Of a stretch of DNA of 64,000 bases, positions 16,541-24,890 are shown piece after piece. Source of the stretch: Polaromonas naphthalenivorans CJ2 (GTDB lineage: Bacteria; Pseudomonadota; Gammaproteobacteria; Burkholderiales; Burkholderiaceae_C); NCBI RefSeq assembly GCF_000015505.1, contig NC_008757.1, positions 248,001-312,000 of the forward strand. The letters run 5' to 3'. A model generated the notes under the pieces. It did no database searches and was not told the origin of the DNA. It saw nothing but the letters and a program-made list of their open reading frames with translations. The position numbers and the translations under genes were made by a program. Within the stretch, counting starts at the first letter, position 1; every line of letters starts with the position of its first letter.

Positions 16541-18114
16541 CTAGCAGCCTGTCGGGCTTGAATCTGGCGTACAGGTTGCACCTTTGGCAGGTCAATCAGT
16601 CGCTCAATATTCAGGCGATTTTTGCCGTTTATTCGCTCTTTTTGCGCAGTTCGAGCCGTCTCCCCAGCCTTTCAGGCACATGGGACGGATTTGTGGCGTA
16701 GCACGGCCATGCGCTTGAGATTCCACGCCAGGCACACCAGGTGCCATTCCCCGTTCACCTTGTCTTTGCCCCTGAGCAGGAACTGTCGAAAGCCCATCAC
16801 CGACTTGACGATGCCAAACACTGGTTCGACGGTCTGTTTGCGCAGCGCATACACCGCGCGGCCGGAGGAACTGCGCAGTTTGTGCGCCATGCGTTCAAGC
16901 GCCGTCGCATCCTCCGGACAAGGCGCGGGCTCTGTAAAACGCTCGCTCCAGTGCGGATGGTGGTCCTGCCGCGCCACGGCCAGGTAGGGCTCCATCCCGG
17001 CCGCCTCACAGGCCGCAATGTTCTTGTCGCTGCAAAAGCCGCAGTCCGCGATCAGGCTATGCACCCGCCCCAGCGAGCCGGGCAGCAGTGCCAGTTGCTC
17101 CAGCATGGGCATGACTTGCTCCTTGTCGTTGCACGCTTGCGTCACAAGGGGCACGAGCACCAGCATGCTGGCGGTATCGACCGCTGCCTAGGCGTTGTAG
17201 CACTGCTCGAAGCCGCCGCCGGCCACCTTCATGATGCGCGACTCCTCATCGGTCAGGTTGATCTGGTCTTGCGCCCGGGGACCGGCCTCTGGGGGCTTTG
17301 GTGGCCTGCCGCCGGACTTCTTGCCGGTTTGTTCGGCCCGGGCCTGGCGCTGGGCCAGTTTGGCCTGGTACTCGGCCTGCTCACAGGCGAAACGCGCCTG
17401 CGCGCGCTGCTGGATTTTGGTCTTGGCCTCCTGCATGGCGACAATACGGTCTTGCCTGTGCTTGAGCTCTTCGGGCAGCTTCATGCCATCGAGAATATCG
17501 GCCCCGTCTGCCTGCTCGGCCAGCGCGAGCAGCTCCGGCACTTCGGCCTGCAGCTTGGTCTGGAGTTTGTCGATATGGCCATGCGACAGCGCACTGTGGC
17601 GCGAAGCGTTGGCATGCACCTTGGTGCCGTCCAGGCTGATGGCGCCCAGCTTGAGCAGCTTCATCTCTCCCGCCAGTTCCAGCACCTGCATGAAGATGTC
17701 CGAGAGTTCGCCCAGGAAGCGGCGGCGAAACGTGGCCAGAGTGTCATGGTCGGGGTGGCTGTTGGCAGCAAGAAAGCGAAACGCCACCGAGTCATGGGTG
17801 GCGCGCTCGATTCTGCGACTGGAAAAAACGCCGGTGGCGTAGCCGTAGACCAAAAGACTGAGCAGCACTTCGGGGTGGTAGGCGGCGCTGCCGCGTCCGG
17901 CATAGGCACTGGTGAGCTTGCCAAGGTCCAGCTGCTCGATGGCTTCGAGGATGAAGCGGGCCAGGTGGTCTTCGGGCAGCCAGTCCTGCAGCGACGGGGG
18001 CAGGAGGTAGGCGCTCTGGCGGTCAAGTGGGATAAAGCGGCTCATGCGGTGGCAATGCGGGATGGGGTTGCGCAATTATCCCGAATTGCTGGGGTAAGCC
18101 CGACAGGCTGCTAG
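16541..18114. mobile_element. IS1182-family insertion sequence with 15-bp TIRs and CTAG target duplication
   Basis: Inverted repeats CAGCCTGTCGGGCTT at 16545-16559 and AAGCCCGACAGGCTG at 18096-18110 are perfect. CTAG flanks both sides (16541-16544 and 18111-18114), consistent with a 4-bp palindromic target duplication. The element is 1566 bp and sits between the response regulator and the LuxR-type gene. Confidence 0.9.
16672..18075 (-). pseudogene. IS1182-family transposase, interrupted by an in-frame TAG
   Basis: N-terminal half (17188-18075) contains the IS1182 pattern FIPLDRQSAYLLPPSLQDWLPEDHLARF and DHDTLATFRRRF; the C-terminal half (16672-17166) continues in the same frame with LIADCGFCSDKNIAACEAAG and the DDE-domain end. 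Between them CYNA-TAG-AAVDT replaces the usual CYNA-Q-AAVD, so a single CAG to TAG change splits the gene. The transposase is probably inactive unless an amber suppressor is present. The start at 18045 (MSRFIPL) is also possible. Confidence 0.88.
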
Positions 18115-18280
18115 CGCGATAATTGGCTTTTAGCACAGTGAATAAGTGATTTTTTCGTGGAATCCAAATTAGATCTTCGGTTTTCGTCAACCTTCCAAAA
18201 CGTTCTGTATTTACTGACGCCCATTCCATGATGGTTTTGACACTTGGCCATAGTGGCTTTTACTTTTTTAGTGCACGCTG

Positions 18281-18949
18281 ATGGGGGTATCTGAAGCGCT
18301 CGGCTTTTTAAGCCTAGATGGCATAGTCTATGAGTGGCTAAGCGCACTACGGCTGTTTTCCGTGGAAGCTCTGATAATTCTCGGCCCCGACCCGTTTTCT
18401 ACAGAGGAAAGTCGGTTGGTGCGCGCGGTGCAGCCAGCTAACCTACTCTTGGCAGCACAAACGCTTGCTAAAAGTGGTGACTTTGGCGTAGCGTGGGATG
18501 ATTTCATGGCGCCTCTCGTCGGCTGGGAGGACATTGCAGACGCCATCCCAGAAGCAACCCAAGGCTGGCGCATGCTTTGTGTGGGGCACGGTCTCCAGAG
18601 TGTGTTGCGCATCGCATTTCCCATGACTGGAGGGAGAGCCTTCGAATGCTATCTTTTCAGTTCTTTAAAGTGGCACGACCAGAATGACGCTGCTCAACTC
18701 GCTTGGTCGGCATTTATTAAATGGCCAGCACTCAAGCAAGCCTTGATTCAAGCCCACAGTCCACTAAGCCCGCGAGAAATTGAGTGTTTGAAATTGGCGT
18801 TCAAGGGGCTGACTGCCAGGGAAAGCAGCGAAAAAATGGGTTGCACCGAACGCACCGTGACGTTTCACATCGCCAATGCCAGCACCAAGCTGCGCGCCGA
18901 CAACAAGTTGGCGGCAATACAGCGGGCCTGCTGGTTTGGTCTTTTCTAA
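18281..18949 (+). CDS. LuxR-type transcriptional regulator
   Basis: A 222-residue protein. The C-terminal about 60 residues form a LuxR helix-turn-helix: LSPREIECLKLAFKGLTARESSEKMGCTERTVTFHIANASTKL, with the conserved E, G, V and H positions. The N-terminal about 150 residues have the size of an autoinducer-binding domain and contain WDDFMAPLVGWEDI, but the usual W/Y/D ligand residues cannot be placed with confidence. No luxI-like gene is present, so it is an orphan or responds to another ligand. The IS1182 element lies in its upstream region and may separate it from its original promoter. Confidence 0.75.
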   Translation: MGVSEALGFLSLDGIVYEWLSALRLFSVEALIILGPDPFSTEESRLVRAVQPANLLLAAQTLAKSGDFGVAWDDFMAPLVGWEDIADAIPEATQGWRMLCVGHGLQSVLRIAFPMTGGRAFECYLFSSLKWHDQNDAAQLAWSAFIKWPALKQALIQAHSPLSPREIECLKLAFKGLTARESSEKMGCTERTVTFHIANASTKLRADNKLAAIQRACWFGLF

Positions 18950-19221
18950 CCAATTTTCAGTTTCAGTTATCCAATTCCAAAATTCAACCCCCAACGAAAG
19001 CTATGTCGGGGGCATTTCATGCGCCGGCACCCTGCGCTGTCTTTATGTTAGAGGAACGTGACCGAGGGTTCAAAGTGCTGAACCGTAAAGCGGAAAAGTT
19101 GGAAGCTGATCAGGTGCAGATGCGTCGATAGGCAATTGCCGTCTTGCTTTGGTAGGTGCACGCTACACAGTTGTATTGTGTGACTGGCCGTTTACCTTGA
19201 TGCACGTAGGGGCGGGACAGG

Positions 19222-19914
19222 TCACATGTTTAACGAATCCGGAATAGACACTGCTTTGCGCGCTGCAGGCTTCGATCCAGCCACTTTGCGACTGGCATGA
19301 ACGGCCAGTACGTTCTGTACAAAACGAATGCCAGTGGTCCTTGCGGCAAACGCTGTGACCAGGTATTGTCCGAGGAACCACGCTGCGGACGCCAGCATGC
19401 GCGTCGAGTCGATGCCGCTGAAATGCATGACCAGAGGCAGCGTTGGTACGAGCAGCAGCGACATTACCGAGATGTCGCGGAACAGCAGGTAGTTCTTATG
19501 GCTGTCCACGACCGAGGGGTCCGAGTCGACCTGCCTGTATAGACCGTACCACTTCGAGTTCTGATCTCTTTCCGTAGACGGGAACTCACCCACGTTTTTC
19601 TTCAGCTTCGCTATGTCGATCCGCGGGTCGGCTGGCGCATGCACGGAGAAGGCCCGAGCACCTGGCAGCGGATGCTGGAAGCGCCAGAACACCAGAATGG
19701 CCTTGTGATCGGACGAGATGAGCGACGAGAGGATCAAGGCCGGAATGGGCAGCAACGTGGTCAGACTCGCACGGATAACGGCGACCTTTGTCAGAGTCAG
19801 ATCATCGACCGCAGTGTTGAAAGCGATCACCAGGAGCACGAGGACATCCAGGACGAGTGTCGCTACCAGCCAGGCGAGGTTTCGGCCCTTCAGTGTTTTG
19901 TTGTAATCTTTCAT
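19222..19914 (-). CDS. Four-helix membrane protein, candidate effector of the E1/E2/JAB operon
   Basis: The 230-residue protein has hydrophobic segments at about 13-33, 47-67, 147-165 and 173-192, a charged loop between helices 2 and 3 (about 70-145), and a short cytoplasmic tail. The last helix runs into TTGIRFVQNVLAVHA. Such small multi-helix proteins are common as membrane-acting effectors in antiphage operons; here that role is inferred. It starts 5 nt after the stop of the second MBL gene, so the two are translationally coupled. It has no recognised family motif. Confidence 0.6.
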   Translation of the reverse strand: MKDYNKTLKGRNLAWLVATLVLDVLVLLVIAFNTAVDDLTLTKVAVIRASLTTLLPIPALILSSLISSDHKAILVFWRFQHPLPGARAFSVHAPADPRIDIAKLKKNVGEFPSTERDQNSKWYGLYRQVDSDPSVVDSHKNYLLFRDISVMSLLLVPTLPLVMHFSGIDSTRMLASAAWFLGQYLVTAFAARTTGIRFVQNVLAVHASRKVAGSKPAARKAVSIPDSLNM

Positions 19915-19919
19915 TTCTT

Positions 19920-20783
19920 TTATCCGTTGTATTCTGTGGTGACCGTATACCTGCCGTCATCCGACACTTTGAACAAAATCCAGCCGTCTTTGCGCGTCGT
20001 TAGGCAGCGTCGACGTCGGTTGGTGTTGGACACTAGCACGCCCTGATTCGAAGCAGCGTACTGGTAATGTGGTTTTTGGGTTGAGTGGACAATTGACTTG
20101 TCCGAGATCACTACCACTTGCGGTTCGAAGTAGTCAAATATCCGTTGGCAATAGCCGTTCGTTCGGCCATGATGGGATGCGACCAGCACTGTCGTACCGA
20201 CCAACTCGGCGCGAAACGCTGGTTGTTCCAGCATCGCGAGCCATCCATCTTCTTCCAGGTCGCCAGGGAACAGGATCTTGAACGGCCCGAATTTGAAGAA
20301 CACGGCCAGGCTCAGGTTGTTCGTGTCGTAGAAGCGAGGGTAGGGGTTGGAGAAGGCGGTTACCGTAATGCCGCCCATGTGCTGATCGAAAGGGGCATCG
20401 ACGGCGTGTATGTAGTCAGTGTGAAGGGCCAAGTACCTCTCGATGTCGTCGGTCAGCTCGCCACTCGCTTCCTTGATGATCCTCAAGACCTCTGGTGACA
20501 CGCTGCGATTCCTCTGAAACGAGGAGACGGTGATGCCCTCGGTCCACAGATTGTTCAGATCGCTCATATGGTCGAGGTCTGCATTTGTGATGAACAGGTA
20601 GTCCAGCACACTGCGCCGCAGGTGATTCTTGATATAGGTGCTTGGCTTCCATCCCGTCAGCCCGTTGTCGCCGGAATCGATCATTGCGAGTCGACCTTGC
20701 TCACCGTTGTCTGCCTGGTGTGTGAGCATGGCGCATGCGCCATGCTGCACATCCCATATCTGTAAGATCATTTGCCCAGGCAT
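19920..20783 (-). CDS. Second MBL-fold protein (ComEC/Rec2-like hydrolase domain)
   Basis: A 287-residue protein with an MBL layout: first metal motif TNADLDHM (Asn67-Ala-Asp69-Leu-Asp71-His72, where the usual first His is Asn), LFPGDLEEDG (second-site Asp), VASHHGRTNGY (third His motif), and a C-terminal VVVISDKS strand. The pattern follows the ComEC-type nuclease/phosphoesterase domain. The missing first His suggests altered metal binding. It lies 64 nt after the E2-E1-JAB gene. Its substrate is unknown; nucleic acid or a conjugate is plausible. Confidence 0.75.
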   Translation of the reverse strand: MPGQMILQIWDVQHGACAMLTHQADNGEQGRLAMIDSGDNGLTGWKPSTYIKNHLRRSVLDYLFITNADLDHMSDLNNLWTEGITVSSFQRNRSVSPEVLRIIKEASGELTDDIERYLALHTDYIHAVDAPFDQHMGGITVTAFSNPYPRFYDTNNLSLAVFFKFGPFKILFPGDLEEDGWLAMLEQPAFRAELVGTTVLVASHHGRTNGYCQRIFDYFEPQVVVISDKSIVHSTQKPHYQYAASNQGVLVSNTNRRRRCLTTRKDGWILFKVSDDGRYTVTTEYNG

Positions 20784-20847
20784 GCTGCCCTCCGAAGCAC
20801 GATGAACTGGGGATTCTCTACAACAGATCGAATGCTTTGCCCGCGCA

Positions 20848-23103
20848 TCACTTCACCGTGCCTTGCAAGACTTGCAGATCGTGTTCACCGACGATGAGCT
20901 GAACGGCGGGGAGACCGTCATCGGCCATGCCCAAGGCCAGATGAACGAGTTGCACGAGATCGTCACGGCTGGGTGAGGCGGAATGCCCAGGTGGATGGCT
21001 GTGCCACTCGCCGATGTAGCCGACGACTCCGGCTGTCCGTCGAGACGCTTCGGTGACCGTTTCTGCCAGACCAGCGATGCCGCGCTCGAATGAGCCAGGA
21101 CTGGACTTGCTGTCAGGCGGAGCAGGAAGGGCCGCGACTACGATGACGGCACTGACGTTGAAATCGTAATACCCGATTAACACGCCGCCGGTTTCATTGG
21201 GAAATCCCTTCGTCCGCAAGTCCCGAAGTTGCAGCTCTACGCTGGCGTCGACGAACAGATCGAATTCACCGAGCTGCATGCGACGTTCAGTGGCCACAGG
21301 CACGTCGTGCACCTCCACGGTGCCACGAACTGGATCGCGCTGCCATACGCGAATCATTGCGCCGTCTTGCGCTGCCGCCAATGGAATCTGCTCGGCCAGT
21401 GTACTGGCCTGGCCCATGATCCGCGAATACGGTATGACCACAGAAATATCCCGGCAGCTCGCGCCGCTCCAGAACGAACCAGTGTTGTCGGTGAGGTGGT
21501 TTCGTCCCCAGTTCTCTTGGATCAAGGCGCGGTAATACTGCGCTTCAAGAGTACGCAGGCGAAGAAGCCGTTGGGCGTCTTCGGCAAGTAATATTCCTGC
21601 ATTGCCGGTTGGTGTGACGAAGACCGAGAAGTGTCTGGCGAAGCCATCGACCATACTTGCGGCGCGCGGATATTCCAGAGTCGTCGAGGCGTCGACCACT
21701 AGCTTCACACTTGACAGTGCATCAGTGACCGCCCCAGGCTTGAAGTCACTGGCATCGGCGTTCAGTGGGGTGATCTCGGAGGCCCCATGCATGGCCGCCG
21801 CGTGTAGGTCCGCCACGACGGTGGCCTTGGGGTATCCAATGTGCTGCGCATAGGCCACATGCCGAGACAGGTTGTGCGGCTTGATATGGTCCTTATCGAT
21901 GACGGTCCAGCTTCCCCAGCCAGCGCGTCCCCAAAAATTGAGTATCGCGCTGCCGAGGGAACCTGCGCCAACAAGCGCGCCGGCCGGTCCTTCCTCGGTG
22001 ATGCCCGACTGCTTCCTCGCTGCCGCTGCGTCGTTTTGGCTCAGGACGGCCATCGGCAAAACAGGCTGCGAACGCCACTCGGTGGCAGGCTGCGCACCGA
22101 TCAGCCCCGTTGCGCTGAAATACTTCTTGTCGAGGACGAACAATGCGCCGACGGCGACGCCGAGTTCCAGTCCGCCTGCCAGCAGCAGGAACGCGCGATG
22201 GGTAACGCCGACGGGCTCTGCGCCTTCGGTCCGGCAGATGGGGATATGGAGCAGGATGACCGTGCATTTGTCGTCGGCCGATGCGACGACGCCCTTGGCG
22301 CCCACGCGCGCCTGCAGGGCTGCTCGCAAGTAGGGCAGGAGATCGATGCCACGCCTGGAAAGAATGTCAGCGAGTTGTCCCAATGTCGCTGGATCGCGCT
22401 CGACGAACCCGTGCAGGATCGGTTGCAGCACCAACTCGATGGGGGCGGCGGTGCCGGTCTTGACCGCAGCATCTTTAGGGACCGCTTCCAGGAAGCACGT
22501 GAAGCCCGCGTCGGGACGCTCGGGGCCTCGCGCGATGACGAAGCGATGCTCAGCACTTTTGCGTAACGTTGACAGATTCCACGGCAGAACGAGTTCGTAT
22601 CTGGTAGCGAAGAACAGATGTTCAACCGGCTGGTCCGTCGGGTGCAGTTCACCCCGTGCACTCTTTTCGAGCCACCACTGGATTCGGCGCAAAAAACTTT
22701 GCGGTGTCCAAGTGCGCATCACCGCCGCCACGGATTCGAAGTACAGACAAAGGCTCGCAGGGGCATCGAGGATGCCCTGGTTCTGGTGCATCAAAACAGG
22801 GAAGTCCTTGCGCATTGCCAGAACCTCGATGAGCTGCTTGGGATCGTCGGACACACATAGCGCCAAGCGTTCCCGATAATTGATGCCGACGCCATTTTTT
22901 GGAGGCACACCATCGCACTCGACCTCGACGACGATGCATTCAAGCTTCGGAGTCCCGTCATCGCAGTGTTGCAGGAGCTGGACCACCGCGTAGTCGCGCT
23001 GCCGCGAGACGACATCGAATAACGTCTTGGCTCGCGGGATCGTCAGTCCTACTTCATCCGCAAGCGCACTGACATTCGTGAGTTCGTGGTACTCCTCGGC
23101 CAT
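20848..23103 (-). CDS. E2-E1-JAB fusion: ubiquitin-like conjugation and deconjugation enzyme
   Basis: The 751-residue protein joins three ubiquitin-system domains. An E2-like domain at about 60-165 has the motif DAPASLCLYFESVA, with Cys119 as the expected thioester cysteine, and a downstream IQWWLEKSARGELHPTD. An E1/ThiF domain at about 370-600 has the Rossmann GAGSLGS (379-385), VIDKD, and NLSRHVAY with KATVVADL, for adenylation. A JAB/JAMM isopeptidase at about 615-751 has ETGGVLIGYYD (Glu) and EWHSHPPGHSASPSRDD (His701, His703, Asp714). It could activate, transfer and remove a ubiquitin-like tag. No ubiquitin-like gene is found in the operon. The start overlaps the MBL stop by one base. 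Confidence 0.9.
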   Translation of the reverse strand: MAEEYHELTNVSALADEVGLTIPRAKTLFDVVSRQRDYAVVQLLQHCDDGTPKLECIVVEVECDGVPPKNGVGINYRERLALCVSDDPKQLIEVLAMRKDFPVLMHQNQGILDAPASLCLYFESVAAVMRTWTPQSFLRRIQWWLEKSARGELHPTDQPVEHLFFATRYELVLPWNLSTLRKSAEHRFVIARGPERPDAGFTCFLEAVPKDAAVKTGTAAPIELVLQPILHGFVERDPATLGQLADILSRRGIDLLPYLRAALQARVGAKGVVASADDKCTVILLHIPICRTEGAEPVGVTHRAFLLLAGGLELGVAVGALFVLDKKYFSATGLIGAQPATEWRSQPVLPMAVLSQNDAAAARKQSGITEEGPAGALVGAGSLGSAILNFWGRAGWGSWTVIDKDHIKPHNLSRHVAYAQHIGYPKATVVADLHAAAMHGASEITPLNADASDFKPGAVTDALSSVKLVVDASTTLEYPRAASMVDGFARHFSVFVTPTGNAGILLAEDAQRLLRLRTLEAQYYRALIQENWGRNHLTDNTGSFWSGASCRDISVVIPYSRIMGQASTLAEQIPLAAAQDGAMIRVWQRDPVRGTVEVHDVPVATERRMQLGEFDLFVDASVELQLRDLRTKGFPNETGGVLIGYYDFNVSAVIVVAALPAPPDSKSSPGSFERGIAGLAETVTEASRRTAGVVGYIGEWHSHPPGHSASPSRDDLVQLVHLALGMADDGLPAVQLIVGEHDLQVLQGTVK

Positions 23104-24257
23104 CAGCCCGCCCGCGGTGGCGTCGACAGAATGACGGCCGGCGCACCGATGGATGTTGAGCGAATCCAGGTCACCCCGCCGTTTGTGATCTCGAAGGTGA
23201 TCGGCTCCGGCTTGTTGGCGTTGGGTTCCTCCATTGTGACAAGGAATTTACGACCATTCACTTCCTTCAAGTAGCGTTCGTAGGCTTTGCGGGCCTGAAT
23301 GTGTGGGGGTTGCTTCTGGGTGTACGAGTCCTTCACGTCCGTGATGGGCTTGCTACAGCTGACGATGTACGCGTCCTTCTTGCCCAGCCGCAAGAGGTCT
23401 TTGATCAGTGGTTTGGGCTCGGTTTCCTTGTCGCCTTTCTCGTCGCTCAGTGCCAGGTAGCTGCAATGGTGGGGGATGTTGTACAGATCCCAGGCCAGTC
23501 TGTCCTCGTTCTTGTGATACCGCGTCGTCTTCACAATGTCTTCCATGCTATCCCAGGTTGCATCACCGACTTCGAGGTAGTCATAGTGAGCGCCGTCGGC
23601 GCGAAAGCGCACGTTGAAAACCAGTGACGCCTCGTTTCGGATGATGTCGCCTTCGTCGCAGTGCTTGATGAACGGCGAGTGGCAGAAGAACTCCACCTTG
23701 TCCGCGTCGAGCGAGAAGCCGGGTACGATCGTGCCGGCATCGATGAGCAGGTGATCGCGGGCCGAAGCCGATTCGCCACGCTCTTTCAGGAGGGGTTCGA
23801 GCCAGTCGGCCAGTGCTTGAGGCTTCGAGAACACCAGGATGTCCTTGCCCTCCAGTAGGCGGTGCCGAGCCTCCTGTCGAAGCAGGACGAACTCTTCCAT
23901 CTGGTGGTCGTTGTCGGCTTGCTCCAACAGCATTGCGGCAGGCACCCAGAGTTCATGAATCTTGATTCGACCTTCGCCATGATATTTCCTGGCGTGCTGC
24001 AGCTCGAAAAAGTCGGTACTGCCCTGGATGTGATCCAGATCGGCGTGCGTGAAGGCCACGACATCGAAATAGTCGCGATCCGCCTTTTTGAGGTCGGCCT
24101 TCAGGCGCGCTTTGAGATCAATTTCCGGCGTGCTCGTGTCTTCAGCTTTTTCGCGGTGGCAAAAGTCGAACAGGACACGGCGACCGCCGGTCAGGACGAT
24201 CTGGGTCGTATCACCGTTGCCGACCGGATAGAAAATGACTTGATGTTTGTCTGCCAC
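23103..24257 (-). CDS. MBL-fold metallohydrolase, first gene of the E2-E1-JAB operon
   Basis: The 384-residue protein has motif 1 THADLDHIQG (His71, Asp73, Asp75, His76), a GD motif in YLEVGDATWDS, and NIPHHCSYLALS for the later His ligands, so the dinuclear metal site looks complete, unlike in the second MBL gene. The start is GTG at 24257, supported by AGAGGA six bases before it. Similar MBL genes sit beside E1/E2/JAB fusions in other bacteria and are inferred to process the tag or its target. Transcription starts at the CIRCE-overlapped promoter just upstream. Confidence 0.85.
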   Translation of the reverse strand: MADKHQVIFYPVGNGDTTQIVLTGGRRVLFDFCHREKAEDTSTPEIDLKARLKADLKKADRDYFDVVAFTHADLDHIQGSTDFFELQHARKYHGEGRIKIHELWVPAAMLLEQADNDHQMEEFVLLRQEARHRLLEGKDILVFSKPQALADWLEPLLKERGESASARDHLLIDAGTIVPGFSLDADKVEFFCHSPFIKHCDEGDIIRNEASLVFNVRFRADGAHYDYLEVGDATWDSMEDIVKTTRYHKNEDRLAWDLYNIPHHCSYLALSDEKGDKETEPKPLIKDLLRLGKKDAYIVSCSKPITDVKDSYTQKQPPHIQARKAYERYLKEVNGRKFLVTMEEPNANKPEPITFEITNGGVTWIRSTSIGAPAVILSTPPRAG

Positions 24258-24295
24258 GATGGATCCTCTCTAAACCGGTGGCCAATTTGGAAGAA

Positions 24296-24322
24296 TTAGC
24301 ACTCAACCACGAGGAGTGCTAA
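24296..24322 (-). promoter_or_regulatory. Perfect CIRCE operator (HrcA-binding site)
   Basis: TTAGCACTC at 24296-24304, a 9-nt spacer, then GAGTGCTAA at 24314-24322: the complete CIRCE consensus with no mismatch. HrcA represses heat-shock operons (groESL, dnaK) through this element. Here it overlaps the transcription start of the MBL/E2-E1-JAB operon. Confidence 0.93.
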
Positions 24323-24327
24323 TGGAC

Positions 24328-24356
24328 ACTATATATGGGGCAAAACTACCAGTCAA
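24328..24356 (-). promoter_or_regulatory. Near-consensus sigma70 promoter of the E2-E1-JAB operon
   Basis: On the minus strand: TTGACT (-35, 24356-24351), 17-nt spacer, TATAGT (-10, 24333-24328). The predicted start is near 24321, inside the CIRCE element, leaving a 5' UTR of about 64 nt before the GTG. Confidence 0.85.
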
Positions 24357-24442
24357 TACACTACAGGTAGCGCTTTTTGGTATTTTACTGTATTTAATAA
24401 CAGCTCTTCAACACTTGCACTTGCTGCGGATTTTTGGGGATC

Positions 24443-24890
24443 AATGTACGTGATGTCCCCCACCCAGACCCTGTCAGGCTCAGCCACGGTGAACTCGCGG
24501 TTGAGCAGGTTTGGCGAAATCGGCAACTTGTGATTGCTGTCGGTGGTGACCTTGAAGCGCCGTTTGCCTTTGGCACGAATGCCGTGCAGCTGCATGAGCT
24601 TTTGCACCCGCTCCTTGCCCACCGGGACACCGCGTGCCACCAGCTCGCGCCAGATGCGCGGCCAGCCGTAGGCGCTGCGGGTCTCGGCGTGCAGGGCCTT
24701 GATGTGTACCAGCAGCGCCTCGTCGCTCAGGTGGCGCCGTTGCGCATTGCTGGCGCGCCGCGCCAGGTGCTCGTGGTATCCGGCCGCACTGACCCGAAGC
24801 ACCCGGCATTGCACCGAGACCGGCCAGGCATGCCGGTGGCGCTGGATGAAGGCAATGGAATGGACGCCCCACCTTAAACGGCATTGATAT
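24443..24890 (-). pseudogene. IS3-family OrfB fragment
   Basis: The reading includes [52 protein letters not shown], and [14 protein letters not shown], the first part of an IS3-type DDE domain. It stops there: the catalytic remainder is missing where the DNA becomes the promoter region of the E2-E1-JAB operon. Its start is cut off by the IS110-type element; orfA lies beyond it at 26270-26563. The fragment is non-functional. Confidence 0.85.

Noticed and set aside
16741..18114. 457-residue open frame on the plus strand
   Set aside because: Antisense to the IS1182-type transposase, covering the whole IS; explained by codon bias.
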